DNA of 64,000 nt from Aurantiacibacter poecillastricola (GTDB lineage: Bacteria; Pseudomonadota; Alphaproteobacteria; Sphingomonadales; Sphingomonadaceae). The DNA is taken from assembly GCF_030730945.1 (NCBI RefSeq), contig NZ_JAVAMS010000006.1, positions 19,268-83,267 on the forward strand. Reading direction: 5' to 3'. The notes under the pieces were generated by a model. That model was given only the letters and a program-made list of their open reading frames with translations. It did not search any database and had not been told where the DNA came from. Position 1 is the first letter of the stretch; every line of letters starts with the position of its first letter. The position numbers were made by a program, and so were the translations under genes. Positions 7,134-16,674 of this stretch are shown piece after piece.

Positions 7134-8324
7134 ATGAATTCAAGGCTACTTGCACCGATCGCGGCTCTGCTTCTCGCTGCATGTTCGGGCGGCGCGGATG
7201 AGATTCCCGCCGCGCCGGCTCCCTCGGTGACTGTCGCGCAACCGCTCGTGCAGCAAGTGCGTGACTGGGACGACTATGTCGGCCGGTTCGAGGCCGTCCA
7301 AAGCGTCGAAGTACGGCCCCGCGTGACCGGCTATCTTCAGCAGGTCCATCTGAATGATGGGCAATATGTCAGGGCCGGCGAGCCACTATTCACAATCGAT
7401 CCCCGGACAGCGCGCGCCGCGCTTGAACAGGCGCGAGCGCAGCTCGCTCGCGCCGAGGCCTTGCTCGCCAATGCCAGGACCGAATTGGCCCGCTCGGAAA
7501 CGCTCGCCGCCTCGCAAGCGGCCAGCCAGGAAGAGGTCGAGCAGCGGCAGGCCGCAGTTCGCGCCGGTGTCGCCGAAGTCGATGCGGCGCGGGCCAATGT
7601 CGAAGCGCAGCAGCTCCAGCTGAACTTCACCACCGTGCGCGCACCGATCTCCGGCCGTGTTTCCGAACGGCTGGTGGACGTGGGCAACAGCGTCATCGCC
7701 GACCAGACGGTTCTCGCGCGCATCGTCTCGGTGAGCCCCATCCATTTCAGCTTCGAAGGCTCGGAGGCGCTGCTACTCAAATACCAGCGGCAAGACATCG
7801 CCGGAACTGGCGCGCCAGTGCGCGTCAAGCTGCAGGACGAAGCGTCCTACGTGCACCCCGGACGGATCGACTATATCGACCCGGTGATTGATCCTACAGC
7901 GGGAACCGTGAGTGGCCGCGCTGTGCTGCCCAATCCCGACGGGTTCCTGAAACCCGGCATGGTAGGGCGGATGCAGCTGGCTGGCTCGGAGCCTTACGAA
8001 GCACTCCTCGTCCCCGATTCAGCGGTCGTCACCGACGCTGAACGTCGTCTGATTTTCGTGGTGGACGAGGAGAATACCGTTCAAGCCAGAGCCGTGGAAT
8101 TGGGCCCGCTCGTGGGCGGGTTACGCGTAATCCGGTCGGGCGTAGATCAAGGCGACCGTGTTGTCATCAGCGGCGTGCAGCGCGCCCAGCCGGGCCAGAA
8201 GGTTCAGCCGCAAAGTGGATCGATCGAACCGCCGGCCACAAGCGGCGAAACGGCCGCTGCAGGCTCTGCCGCACGGACGCCGCGAGCCTCCTCCGCCGAG
8301 ATCGTCGATTCGGCGCAGAACTAG
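7134..8324 (+). CDS. RND efflux periplasmic adaptor, MexE-like lipoprotein
   Basis: The protein is 396 aa with a lipoprotein signal ending in LLLAAC (Cys17), so it is anchored to the inner membrane and spans the periplasm. The barrel-sandwich half-motif VEVRPRVTGYLQQVHLNDGQ is followed by a long helical hairpin (~90-150) rich in Ala and Glu, then the second lipoyl half (VRAPISGRVSERLVDVG) and the beta-barrel. The phrase DDYVGRFEAVQSVEVRPRV is typical of MexE/OqxA-type adaptors. It lies 3 bp before the pump gene in a three-gene operon. The last ~45 residues are a Ser/Ala-rich tail. No strong Shine-Dalgarno is seen before the ATG. Confidence 0.9.
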   Translation: MNSRLLAPIAALLLAACSGGADEIPAAPAPSVTVAQPLVQQVRDWDDYVGRFEAVQSVEVRPRVTGYLQQVHLNDGQYVRAGEPLFTIDPRTARAALEQARAQLARAEALLANARTELARSETLAASQAASQEEVEQRQAAVRAGVAEVDAARANVEAQQLQLNFTTVRAPISGRVSERLVDVGNSVIADQTVLARIVSVSPIHFSFEGSEALLLKYQRQDIAGTGAPVRVKLQDEASYVHPGRIDYIDPVIDPTAGTVSGRAVLPNPDGFLKPGMVGRMQLAGSEPYEALLVPDSAVVTDAERRLIFVVDEENTVQARAVELGPLVGGLRVIRSGVDQGDRVVISGVQRAQPGQKVQPQSGSIEPPATSGETAAAGSAARTPRASSAEIVDSAQN

Positions 8325-8327
8325 ACG

Positions 8328-11300
8328 ATGAACATATCCCGCTTCTTCATCGACCGGCCGATCTTCGCTGCGGTCATTGCAATCGTCATTACACTGATCG
8401 GGGCCTTCTCCTATCCGCTGCTCCCGCTGTCGCAATATCCGGAGATCGCGCCGCCGACCATCGTCATCCAGGCCCCCTATTCCGGCGCCCCGCCCGAAAC
8501 GATTGCCGAAACTGTCGCCGCACCGATCGAGCAGGAAATCAACGGCGTCGAAAACATGCTCTACATCCAGAGCTCTTCGACGCAGGGCCTGGCGCAGATT
8601 ACCGTCACCTTTGAGCCCGGCACCGATCTCGACGCCGCGCAGGTGCTGGTACAGAACCGGGTCCGCTTGGCCGAGCCTCGACTGCCGGAAGAAGTTCGAC
8701 AAGTGGGCGTCACGGTCAACAAGGAGGCGACCGGCTTCCTGCTCATCGCGACCCTTACCGCGCAGCCCGGCTCCGGTCTCGATATCGATTATGTTGGTAA
8801 CTACGCACAAACGGTTGTCCGGGATGCTCTTCTGCGACTGCCAGGCGTGGGCGGCGTCAACGTCTTCGGCGGCGGGAATTATTCGATGCGTGTATGGATC
8901 GATCCGGACCGTGCAGCCGGACGCAATCTGACCGCAGGCGAGATCATTGCAGCCCTACGCGGACAAAACGTGCAGGTGGCAGGCGGAGCGCTGGGCCAAT
9001 CGCCCAATTCCGCCAATCCTGCGTTCGAAGTGCCTGTCGAAGTCCAAGGCCGGCTCGGCACGCCCGAAGAGTTCGCCGACGTCGTCCTCAAGTCGGACCC
9101 GCAGACCGGTTCCATCACCCGCCTGCGCGACGTGGCGCGTGTGGAACTGGGCAACCAGGATTACGGCATCCGCGCCTTCTACAATGGAGACCGCAGTGTC
9201 GCGCTCGCGATCACTCAGCAACCGGGCAGCAACGCGCTCGACGCCGCGACGCTGGTTGAGCAGGAACTTGAAACGTTGTCGGAAAGCTTCCCTGCCGGAC
9301 TCACCTACGCGACCCCGTACAACCCCACCGAGTTCGTCGCCGCGTCGGTGGAGGCGGTGCAAACGACATTGCTCGAGGCTGTGGTGCTCGTCGTCCTTGT
9401 CATCATGGTCTTCCTGCAGACCTGGCGTGCCGCGATCATACCGATCATCGCCATCCCGATCGCGCTGATCGGCACCTTCGCTGTCCAGTTTGCGCTCGGC
9501 TTCTCGATCAACTCTCTTTCGCTGTTCGCGCTGGTGCTCGCGGTCGGCATTGTCGTGGACGACGCTATCGTGGTTGTAGAGGCGGTGGAAAAGCATGTGC
9601 GCGACGGGCTGTCGCCGCGCGAGGCTGCGCACCGCACGATGCGCGAGGTTTCCGGCGCTCTCATCGCCATTGGCCTGGTGCTCATCTCGGTCTTCGTTCC
9701 GACCGCGCTGACACCCGGCATTCCGGGAATTTTCTACCGCCAGTTCGCGGTGACCATCGCCGCAGCAGCCACCATTTCGCTGCTCGTCTCGTTAACCCTG
9801 TCGCCGGCGCTCGCCGCGCTCTTGCTCAAGCCGCACGAGCCTGGCCACGCGGATCAAGGTCCGCGCTGGCTGCGCCCACTTCGCGTAGGGGCTCAGAAGT
9901 TCAACCAGGGTTTCGACTGGCTGTCCGAACGCTACGGCAGGTTCACCGCCCGCGCCGTGCGCACGACCACTATCATGCTGGTGATCTATGCGGGACTTCT
10001 CGCCCTCACCGGTTGGCGCCTCACCGACACTCCCACCGGCTTCATTCCGGAACAGGACCAGGGCATCCTTATCGGCGTTGTGCAGATGCCGCCCGGCGCG
10101 TCGCTCGACCGCACCAACGACGTGATCGACGACTTGCTCGAAGTGGCTCTCGAGCAAGAGGGTGTTGATTCCGCGATTTCCATCGCCGGTCTCGACGGCA
10201 CCACATCCGCGACTTCCTCCAACGCCGGCACGATCTTCATGCGCCTGAAGGACTGGTCGGAGCGCGGCGAGGACCTGAGTGCCGATGCGCTCGCGGCCAC
10301 GCTCACAGGCAAGTTCGCGGCGCTCACCGATCAGGGCAATATCTTCATGGTCGCCCCTCCAACCGTCAGCGGGCTCGGCAATGGCAGCGGGTTCGTGATG
10401 ATGGTGCAGGACCGGGCAGGCAGCGGCTATCGCGGACTGGAAGGAACCGCCGGTCCGCTTATGGGCGCGGCGGCTCAGCAGCCTGAAGTGCTCAACCAGG
10501 TTTTCACAACCTACAACACCGGCACGCCGCGCGTGCGCGCCGAAATCGATCGCGACCGGGCACAGTTGCTGGGCGTGCAGCCAGGGCAGGCTTACGATGC
10601 TCTGGGAACCTATATCGGCTCCACTTACGTGAACGACTTCAATCTCATGGGGCGGACCTATCGCGTCACCGCGCAGGCCGAACCCTATGCGCGCGATGAA
10701 ATCAGCGATATCGGGCGTCTCCAGGTGCGATCCTCGAGCGGGAGCATGGTGCCGCTGTCGTCGGTGGCCACGCTGCACGACGATTCGGGTCCGGCGCGGG
10801 TGATCCGCTACAATCTCTTCCCTGCCTATGAGTTGCAGGGCCAGGCCGCCCCGGGTGTATCGTCTGGCCAGGCAATCGAGACCATGGAGCAGATCGCGTC
10901 CAACGTGCTTCCCGATGGCTTCGGGTATGAGTGGACCGGCCTTGCCTATCAGGAGCAGGCCGCCGGCAGCAGTTCCGCTCTGATCTTCGTTCTCGCCGTG
11001 GTGTTCGTCTTTCTCGTCCTGGCAGCGCAGTACGAATCGCTCACGCTGCCATTGGCCGTGATCCTTATCGTCCCGATGTGCATCCTTGCAGCGATGATCG
11101 GTGTGAATATTCGCGGGATGGACAACAACATTCTTACGCAGGTCGGCTTGGTCGTGCTGATTGCGCTGGCGGCGAAGAACGCAATCCTGATCGTCGAGTT
11201 CGCGAAGCAGGGCGAAGACGCGGGGATGCGGCGGATCGAGGCAGCGGTTGCCGCGGCAAAATCGCGTCTGCGGCCGATCCTGATGACCAGCTTCGCCTTC

Positions 11301-11540
11301 ATCTTCGGCGTGCTGCCGCTGGCGATTGCGAGCGGCCCCGGTGCCGAAATGCGCCAATCGCTGGGCACCGCAGTTGTGTTCGGGATGTTCGGGGTGACCA
11401 TCTTCGGACTCATCTTCACGCCAGTCTTTTATGTGGTCACCCGTTCGTTCGGCCGCACCCTTCGCTACCGGCGCCTGAAGCGGCGCAGGGCCGCGCGCGG
11501 CGCAGCTTCCGTGGCAGAACCAGAAGGAGTCTTGTCGTGA
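8328..11540 (+). CDS. RND multidrug efflux permease, MexF-like (HAE1 family)
   Basis: The protein is 1070 aa, full length for an HAE1 pump. The N-terminus is FFIDRPIFAAVIAIVITL. The TM4 proton-relay aspartates are in AVGIVVDDAIVVVEA, and the family motif GIPGIFYRQFAVTIA follows. The C-terminal membrane half ends near residue 1045. It pumps drugs or other amphipathic compounds from the periplasm and inner membrane using the proton gradient, as a trimer with the adaptor before it and the channel after it. Its TGA overlaps the GTG start of the outer-membrane gene. Closest in style to MexF/OqxB/BpeF; substrates cannot be read from sequence. Confidence 0.92.
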   Translation: MNISRFFIDRPIFAAVIAIVITLIGAFSYPLLPLSQYPEIAPPTIVIQAPYSGAPPETIAETVAAPIEQEINGVENMLYIQSSSTQGLAQITVTFEPGTDLDAAQVLVQNRVRLAEPRLPEEVRQVGVTVNKEATGFLLIATLTAQPGSGLDIDYVGNYAQTVVRDALLRLPGVGGVNVFGGGNYSMRVWIDPDRAAGRNLTAGEIIAALRGQNVQVAGGALGQSPNSANPAFEVPVEVQGRLGTPEEFADVVLKSDPQTGSITRLRDVARVELGNQDYGIRAFYNGDRSVALAITQQPGSNALDAATLVEQELETLSESFPAGLTYATPYNPTEFVAASVEAVQTTLLEAVVLVVLVIMVFLQTWRAAIIPIIAIPIALIGTFAVQFALGFSINSLSLFALVLAVGIVVDDAIVVVEAVEKHVRDGLSPREAAHRTMREVSGALIAIGLVLISVFVPTALTPGIPGIFYRQFAVTIAAAATISLLVSLTLSPALAALLLKPHEPGHADQGPRWLRPLRVGAQKFNQGFDWLSERYGRFTARAVRTTTIMLVIYAGLLALTGWRLTDTPTGFIPEQDQGILIGVVQMPPGASLDRTNDVIDDLLEVALEQEGVDSAISIAGLDGTTSATSSNAGTIFMRLKDWSERGEDLSADALAATLTGKFAALTDQGNIFMVAPPTVSGLGNGSGFVMMVQDRAGSGYRGLEGTAGPLMGAAAQQPEVLNQVFTTYNTGTPRVRAEIDRDRAQLLGVQPGQAYDALGTYIGSTYVNDFNLMGRTYRVTAQAEPYARDEISDIGRLQVRSSSGSMVPLSSVATLHDDSGPARVIRYNLFPAYELQGQAAPGVSSGQAIETMEQIASNVLPDGFGYEWTGLAYQEQAAGSSSALIFVLAVVFVFLVLAAQYESLTLPLAVILIVPMCILAAMIGVNIRGMDNNILTQVGLVVLIALAAKNAILIVEFAKQGEDAGMRRIEAAVAAAKSRLRPILMTSFAFIFGVLPLAIASGPGAEMRQSLGTAVVFGMFGVTIFGLIFTPVFYVVTRSFGRTLRYRRLKRRRAARGAASVAEPEGVLS

Positions 11541-12940
11541 AGCGCATCGCATCCCTGCTAGCCATGGCGGCGGCGCTGGCGGGCTGTACCACTGTAGGTC
11601 CGGACTATCAGCCGGAATTGCCGCAGGCGACCGCCCAGGCGTCGCTTCACGCGGTAGACGACGGACCTTTCATTTCCGAGGCACCGCCCGCCGATTGGTG
11701 GCATCTCTACGACGATTCCAGGCTCGATGCACTTGTGGCCGATGCGCTGGCGGCGAACACGGACTTGCGCATTGCTGCGGCCAATCTGGCACGGGCGCGC
11801 GCGGTGCTACGGGAAGTGCGGGCCGGCCGTTCCATCGATACGTCGATCGGCGCGGGCGTCAGCTACGGCCAGCAATCCGGCGCCGCTCTTGGTTCGGACA
11901 TCGAGACATCCGACAGCGAGCTTTACGATGCAGGTCTGGATGTCGGCTATCAGCTCGACCTGTTCGGCCGCGTTCGCCGTGCGACAGAAGCGAGCCGGGC
12001 CGATGTCGAAGCCGTGCAAGCGGCTTACGATGTAACGCACATCACGGTCGTAGCCGAGACCGTTCGTGCCTATAGCGACGCCTGCAATGCTGGCCGCCGA
12101 CTCACGGTCGCGCGCCGAAGCGTCGAGATACAGGAACAGACCTTCGACCTGACACGACGGCTGTTCGAGGGCGGCCGGGTCACGGCATTGGAGACTGGCC
12201 AAGCCGGTGCCCTGCTCGAGCAGACGCGGGCCGAAATCCCGACGTTGGAAGCCTTGCAGCAGACAGCGCTCTACCGCCTCGCGGTCCTCACCGGGCGGCC
12301 GCCTGCGGAATTCCCGCGCGAGGTAGCAGCCTGCGCCACACCGCTGCAGCTCGAGAATCCAATCCCGGTGGGCGACGGAGCTTCCCTGCTCGCGCGACGG
12401 CCGGATGTGCGGGCTGCCGAGCGCCGACTGGCGGCCGAGACCGCCAGGATCGGCGTTGCCACAGCCGAGCTTTATCCAAGCATCACGCTGGGTGGGTCGA
12501 TCGGCACAACGGCGGGAGCGCTCGGGGACATCGCCTCGGGCTCAGCCTTTCGGTACAGTCTCGGTCCGCTCATTTCCTGGAGCTTCCCCAATATGGCAGT
12601 GGCGCGGGCGCGGATTGCGCAGGCCGAAGCCTCGACCGATGCCGCACTCGCCGAGTTCGATCGCGCCTGGCTCACGGCGCTGCAGGAAACCGAGAGCGCG
12701 CTAACCAATTATGCGCGCGGGCTCGATCGATCTGCAGCCTTGCAACGCGCTGTCGATCAGGCCCGCGAGGCGGCACGCATCGCCCGCTTGCGGTATGAGG
12801 CGGGACGCGAGGGTTTCCAGATCGTCCTCGATGCGGAGCGCCAGCTTGCATCTGCAGAGGCCGCACTGGCGCAATCCCAAGCCCAGCTTTCAACCGACCT
12901 GGTCGAACTGTTCCTTTCGCTTGGCGGGGGATGGCAGTGA
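11537..12940 (+). CDS. outer-membrane efflux lipoprotein of the NodT/OprN type
   Basis: The protein is 467 aa. I chose the GTG at 11537, which overlaps the pump stop and gives a lipoprotein signal ending in AALAGC (Cys17). Two repeats of the TolC-type fold are visible (LVADALAANTDLRIAAANLA near residue 70, and the second repeat with LLARRPDVRAAERRLAAETA near residue 285). The motif GPLISWSFPNMAVARARI is typical of the NodT family. It forms the trimeric outer-membrane channel of the mexEF-like pump. The frame is open for ~200 codons upstream inside the pump gene, but that part is a shadow. Confidence 0.9.
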   Translation: MKRIASLLAMAAALAGCTTVGPDYQPELPQATAQASLHAVDDGPFISEAPPADWWHLYDDSRLDALVADALAANTDLRIAAANLARARAVLREVRAGRSIDTSIGAGVSYGQQSGAALGSDIETSDSELYDAGLDVGYQLDLFGRVRRATEASRADVEAVQAAYDVTHITVVAETVRAYSDACNAGRRLTVARRSVEIQEQTFDLTRRLFEGGRVTALETGQAGALLEQTRAEIPTLEALQQTALYRLAVLTGRPPAEFPREVAACATPLQLENPIPVGDGASLLARRPDVRAAERRLAAETARIGVATAELYPSITLGGSIGTTAGALGDIASGSAFRYSLGPLISWSFPNMAVARARIAQAEASTDAALAEFDRAWLTALQETESALTNYARGLDRSAALQRAVDQAREAARIARLRYEAGREGFQIVLDAERQLASAEAALAQSQAQLSTDLVELFLSLGGGWQ

Positions 12941-12970
12941 GACGCACGACCGGGATTTTCCAGAGATTAC

Positions 12971-13321
12971 ATGATGGATCATGAGACCGAGCGCGCGCGC
13001 GAGCTGCATCGAACGCTGGAGTTCATCGGCCTGAGGGCGCAAGCGACCACGGTCGGTCTGCTTCAGCTGTGTGCCGAACTCGTCAATGCCGGAGTTCTGA
13101 ACGATGACGCGATCGAGCGCATCAAACAGTCGATATTCCGCGAGATCGCGGCAAACCAGCCGCGCGGCTACAACCGGGCCGAGTTTGAGCGGACGCTGAA
13201 GCAGCGATTGGACGCGATTTTTCCTCACGCGGCGGACGCGGAGCCGAGAGGCCGCGTCGGGACGGTGGACGAGATGGAAACCTCGCTCGATCCTGAGACG
13301 GCTCGCCCTGCGGACGATTGA
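12971..13321 (+). CDS. hypothetical protein, 116 aa
   Basis: This helical protein lies 30 bp after the efflux operon on the same strand, so it may be read through from it. It opens with TERARELHRTLEFIGLRAQA and has an Arg/Glu-rich middle (GYNRAEFERTLKQRL) and an acidic tail. There is no signal peptide, membrane segment or motif I recognise. The ATG at 12974 is an equally good start. Confidence 0.5.
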   Translation: MMDHETERARELHRTLEFIGLRAQATTVGLLQLCAELVNAGVLNDDAIERIKQSIFREIAANQPRGYNRAEFERTLKQRLDAIFPHAADAEPRGRVGTVDEMETSLDPETARPADD

Positions 13322-13720
13322 GGATCTGTAAGCGTCTGATGGAAGGGTGCCAATTGGCGGCGGCTTCATCAGGATAGTGACTGGGCAACGATGCGGCTAT
13401 ATTTGCTAACCTGGCGGTGTAGCTGACTCGATGCCGTACTTTGCTGTTCACTGGTGGTAGCCTTTTCGATCCGCGCAGTAGCAAGGCAGCTTTTGTATCC
13501 ACTCCGAGGTTTCTGAATAGCCGGCAGGATGATGCGAACCCCATGCGTCGTCCGAACGTCCGCTTTCTCAATCTGCGCTCCTGAAAGGAGCCGTTCGGGA
13601 GCGTCCGCAATAGCGGCCGTTCCATGCCCATCCTTCAGATGTCCGCTTTCGGGAAATCTGCAATGAAGTGCTAATGACCGAGATGGAGCGCAAAGCCGTC
13701 CATCCAGACCGCGCACGGCT
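13322..13720. other. intergenic stretch between cargo and traI, no gene seen
   Basis: These 399 bp hold only short, unconvincing frames. Fragments such as GTCCGCTTTC and CAATTGG also appear in the non-coding stretches near 3203-3230 and 6190, so this may be decayed sequence shared between cargo boundaries. I see no terminator or tRNA. Confidence 0.4.
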
Positions 13721-16630
13721 TCAAATTCCAAAGTCCATCGACCTATTACGCTCCTTGGTGAGTTCCGGTTCGGGAACCTTGGGGTCCTTTTCAGCCATCG
13801 CCTTACCTGTCCCCGCCCGTGCAGCCGCCTGCAAGCGCTTGGTCACCTCGAGCGCCGATGATTTCTCGCCCTTGTTCTTCGAAACAGCTGCCCCGACCCG
13901 TGCAGCGCTGTCGACCACAAGCGTCAGGTGGTCCCGCAGGCGCGTTACGGTCACTAGGAATGTCTTCTGGTTGGCAAGATTGCGCTCGCGGCTATCCATC
14001 ACGGCTATGCCGCGGTCCGAGGTGAGGCCCTGCGCCATGTGTGCATTTAGCGCGTATGCTAAATCGAGACGCTTCAGCATCGGGTCGTCCTTTCCGAGCC
14101 TGTGCTCAACGCCCTTGGAAGTCTCGACGGTGACACGATCTCCATCGATCTGGACAACGCGAGCCTGGTCGGCATTGAACAGCCCGCGCCGATGATCATT
14201 CCTGGTCCAGCGAATGCGATCACCTTGGTGAATTTCGATCTTGCGCCGGTCGAACAGCGACAAATTATCGTCCTTGCCCGTTCTGCCGATCCGTGACGGC
14301 TTGAGCTTGTGCAGCCTGCCATGCTTGTCCTCTAGCGCGACGGTGTCCTTCCGGTCATCGACCTTGCGCACTGCATATTCGCCGCGCTTGAGCCCAAGCG
14401 CGCGCTCAAGCTTCGCAACCTCAAGCACCATGCCGGGCTTGTAAGCGGCAAGGTAGCGCAGCTCCTCGCGCGTGAGATTGACGCGGTTGAGGACCTCGAG
14501 CTGGAGCTTCTCCGGGCCGATCTCGCCATTGGCGGCAAGGCCGGTCTGGACTGCCTCGTTGACAGCGGCGCGGATCTTGCGGCCTGAGGCATAAATAGCC
14601 GTTCGCTCCCGCTCTTCCGGTGAGAGCGCCAACCAGCGCTCAGCCGCGACGATCGCTCCATCGCCCTTGGCTTCGAGCGTATTGCCCTTGAGGTGGTCGA
14701 GCGCCGTGCGAACAAGTCCCGCTTGCGCAGCCGCCTGCGCCTCGCGCAGGACCGGATCGCGGCCACGCAGATTGGTATTCATCTGCGCCTGGGCAATGCC
14801 TCCCTGTTGCAGGAGGTCGAATGGCTTGCCGGCATCGACCGCACCCAATTGCTTGCGGTCTCCCATCAGAACAAGCCGGTGGGCACCGACGCGATTGGCG
14901 ATACGGATAAGCTGTTCCTTATCGGCATTGGAGACCATCGAGGCCTCGTCGAGGAAAAGGACACTGCCGCCCAGTTCCTTGCTCGCCTCACGATCGAGGC
15001 CGGATCGCCCTTCCCCGTCGCTGATCGCTCCCCAGCGCTTGAGGAAGCTGGCGAGCGTCTGCGCCTCGATCCCGGTCTCGCGTTCCAGCATCTGCACCAG
15101 CGTGTTCTGCACCGAGAGGCCCAGGACCTTGTGACCTTCTTCTCGCAGCACATCGGCGACAGGCTTCAAGACACTCGACTTGCCCGCACCGGCGACGCCC
15201 TGCACAGCAATGGTCCGGTCGCGCGAGGTCAGGATTAGGCGCGCAGCGCCAAGTTGCCCCTCGTTCAGTTTGAAGCCCTGATTGACGAGGGACGATGCCT
15301 GTACGCTGGCGTCAGCTCGCCGTTCGGTGAGGATGGGTTCAACCGCGCCCTTGCCTTCATTCGCCCAGGCGAGGATGCGCGCCTCGCGCTCGACTTCCTC
15401 GCGGCTCGCCAGCCATCCCTTGTGCTCGCCCTTGCCCCGCAACAGCTGGCCCGTACGCACGAGCGAGCGCACCGCCTTCTCGACATGCCCGATCGTCGTG
15501 GGCAGCCCGAAATCGAGCGCTGCCTTGTACAAAGCTTCGCGCGCAAACCCCGCCTCGCGCTGCGACAGGTGGCGCACGGCAGATGCCACGGCCTGGGCCG
15601 CGGCAATCTCCTGAGGCCCCCGCTTGAGGGCATGGTCGGGAACAAGCGGATCGCGTTCCTTGCCCTTGATGCGTTCAGCAAAGTCCTCGAGCAGCGCCAG
15701 GCCCCGTACGACCAGATTGGGCACCTTTGCATCTGCAGCGTCGCGCTCACGGGCTCTCGCCTTCGCGGTATCGACCAGTCGCGGAAGGTCGAGGCCGATA
15801 GTCTGCGCAGCCGCCTGCCATTGCTCGCCCAGGACCGCGCGATCCTCGATCGGCTGCTTGGGCGATCGGGTCGCGAGCGCCGCCACCTTGCCTGCCTCAA
15901 GCCCCGGACCACGGCGCGCTTCGAGCACTTCCTTGCGCCGCGACGAGAACGCCATCACTTGGTCGCGCGTTATCCCGCGGGCCTCGAAATTGCCGTGCTT
16001 GCCAACCGGTCCGGTCTCGTAGCCGAGCTTCTCGACAGCGATCCGGAACCGCGCCATGGCCATCGAGTTGAGCAGCGTGCCGAGCGCAAAGAGCTTGTCA
16101 TTCTTGAGCGTCCGCCACTTGCCATCCTTGCCTCGCGTCACATTGGCAATGACCGCGTGGAAGTGCAGGTTGGGCTCCTGGTTGCGGTTGGTGTCGTGCT
16201 GGAAGAGGCCGATGGCGAGGTTGCCGGTCGCCACGGCCTTGACCTTGCCGCGTTCGACAAGGCGGGTTTCTGCAGCGTTCTTCTCGGCCCATTTGAGCGC
16301 CTCGGTTACCGCCTCGCGGTAGGCAGCAACGATCCGCTCGTCCTTGCCGAGCAATGCCAGTAGCGACCAGCTCTTGGGGAGCGAGAAGGTAAGGTCGGTC
16401 CCCGGTCGATGCGCCTGGCCGGGGTTGCCGACACTCGATCCATCGGGGAGCTCACCGCGCAACAAGGCATCGAATTGCTTCGTCTCGACGCCCCCCGAAA
16501 GACCGAGCGATTTCGCGCCTTCGCCAACCCATTGCCCGGACCGATCGGCATCGGCCCGGGCATAATAATTGTCGTCGGCAAAGTAGCTGGCGGCTGCCGA
16601 AGGCGATCGCACATTCGCGATTGAGAGCAT
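13721..16630 (-). CDS. traI: MobF-family conjugative relaxase-helicase TraI
   Basis: The protein is 969 aa. The N-terminal ~290 residues are a TrwC-type relaxase: N-terminal tyrosines (SYFADDNYYARADADRSG) and the metal-binding histidines His145 (FQHDTNRN), His156 and His158 (EPNLHFHAV). It nicks one strand at oriT and stays bound to the 5' end. From ~450 onward is a superfamily 1 helicase with Walker A GVAGAGKSS (~478-486), Walker B SVLFLDEAS (~556-564), and a C-terminal motif like that of RecD/TraI (YALNAHMAQGLTSDRG). At ~970 aa it is shorter than F TraI and near R388 TrwC in length. It ends 45 bp before traD on the same strand and defines the element as conjugative. Confidence 0.93.
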   Translation of the reverse strand: MLSIANVRSPSAAASYFADDNYYARADADRSGQWVGEGAKSLGLSGGVETKQFDALLRGELPDGSSVGNPGQAHRPGTDLTFSLPKSWSLLALLGKDERIVAAYREAVTEALKWAEKNAAETRLVERGKVKAVATGNLAIGLFQHDTNRNQEPNLHFHAVIANVTRGKDGKWRTLKNDKLFALGTLLNSMAMARFRIAVEKLGYETGPVGKHGNFEARGITRDQVMAFSSRRKEVLEARRGPGLEAGKVAALATRSPKQPIEDRAVLGEQWQAAAQTIGLDLPRLVDTAKARARERDAADAKVPNLVVRGLALLEDFAERIKGKERDPLVPDHALKRGPQEIAAAQAVASAVRHLSQREAGFAREALYKAALDFGLPTTIGHVEKAVRSLVRTGQLLRGKGEHKGWLASREEVEREARILAWANEGKGAVEPILTERRADASVQASSLVNQGFKLNEGQLGAARLILTSRDRTIAVQGVAGAGKSSVLKPVADVLREEGHKVLGLSVQNTLVQMLERETGIEAQTLASFLKRWGAISDGEGRSGLDREASKELGGSVLFLDEASMVSNADKEQLIRIANRVGAHRLVLMGDRKQLGAVDAGKPFDLLQQGGIAQAQMNTNLRGRDPVLREAQAAAQAGLVRTALDHLKGNTLEAKGDGAIVAAERWLALSPEERERTAIYASGRKIRAAVNEAVQTGLAANGEIGPEKLQLEVLNRVNLTREELRYLAAYKPGMVLEVAKLERALGLKRGEYAVRKVDDRKDTVALEDKHGRLHKLKPSRIGRTGKDDNLSLFDRRKIEIHQGDRIRWTRNDHRRGLFNADQARVVQIDGDRVTVETSKGVEHRLGKDDPMLKRLDLAYALNAHMAQGLTSDRGIAVMDSRERNLANQKTFLVTVTRLRDHLTLVVDSAARVGAAVSKNKGEKSSALEVTKRLQAAARAGTGKAMAEKDPKVPEPELTKERNRSMDFGI

Positions 16631-16674
16631 GGCCTAGTCCTCCAACATGCCAACGGCTGCCGCGCGTCCGCGCA

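Noticed and set aside
9792..11552. 586-aa open frame on the minus strand inside the mexF-like gene
   Set aside because: His/Arg/Asp-rich shadow of a high-GC gene; the sense frame is a full RND pump with all motifs.
13369..13731. 120-aa minus frame before traI
   Set aside because: Composition looks random, and it shares fragments with other non-coding gaps; no ribosome site.
15254..16363. 369-aa plus-strand frame inside traI
   Set aside because: Antisense shadow; traI on the other strand has intact relaxase and helicase motifs.
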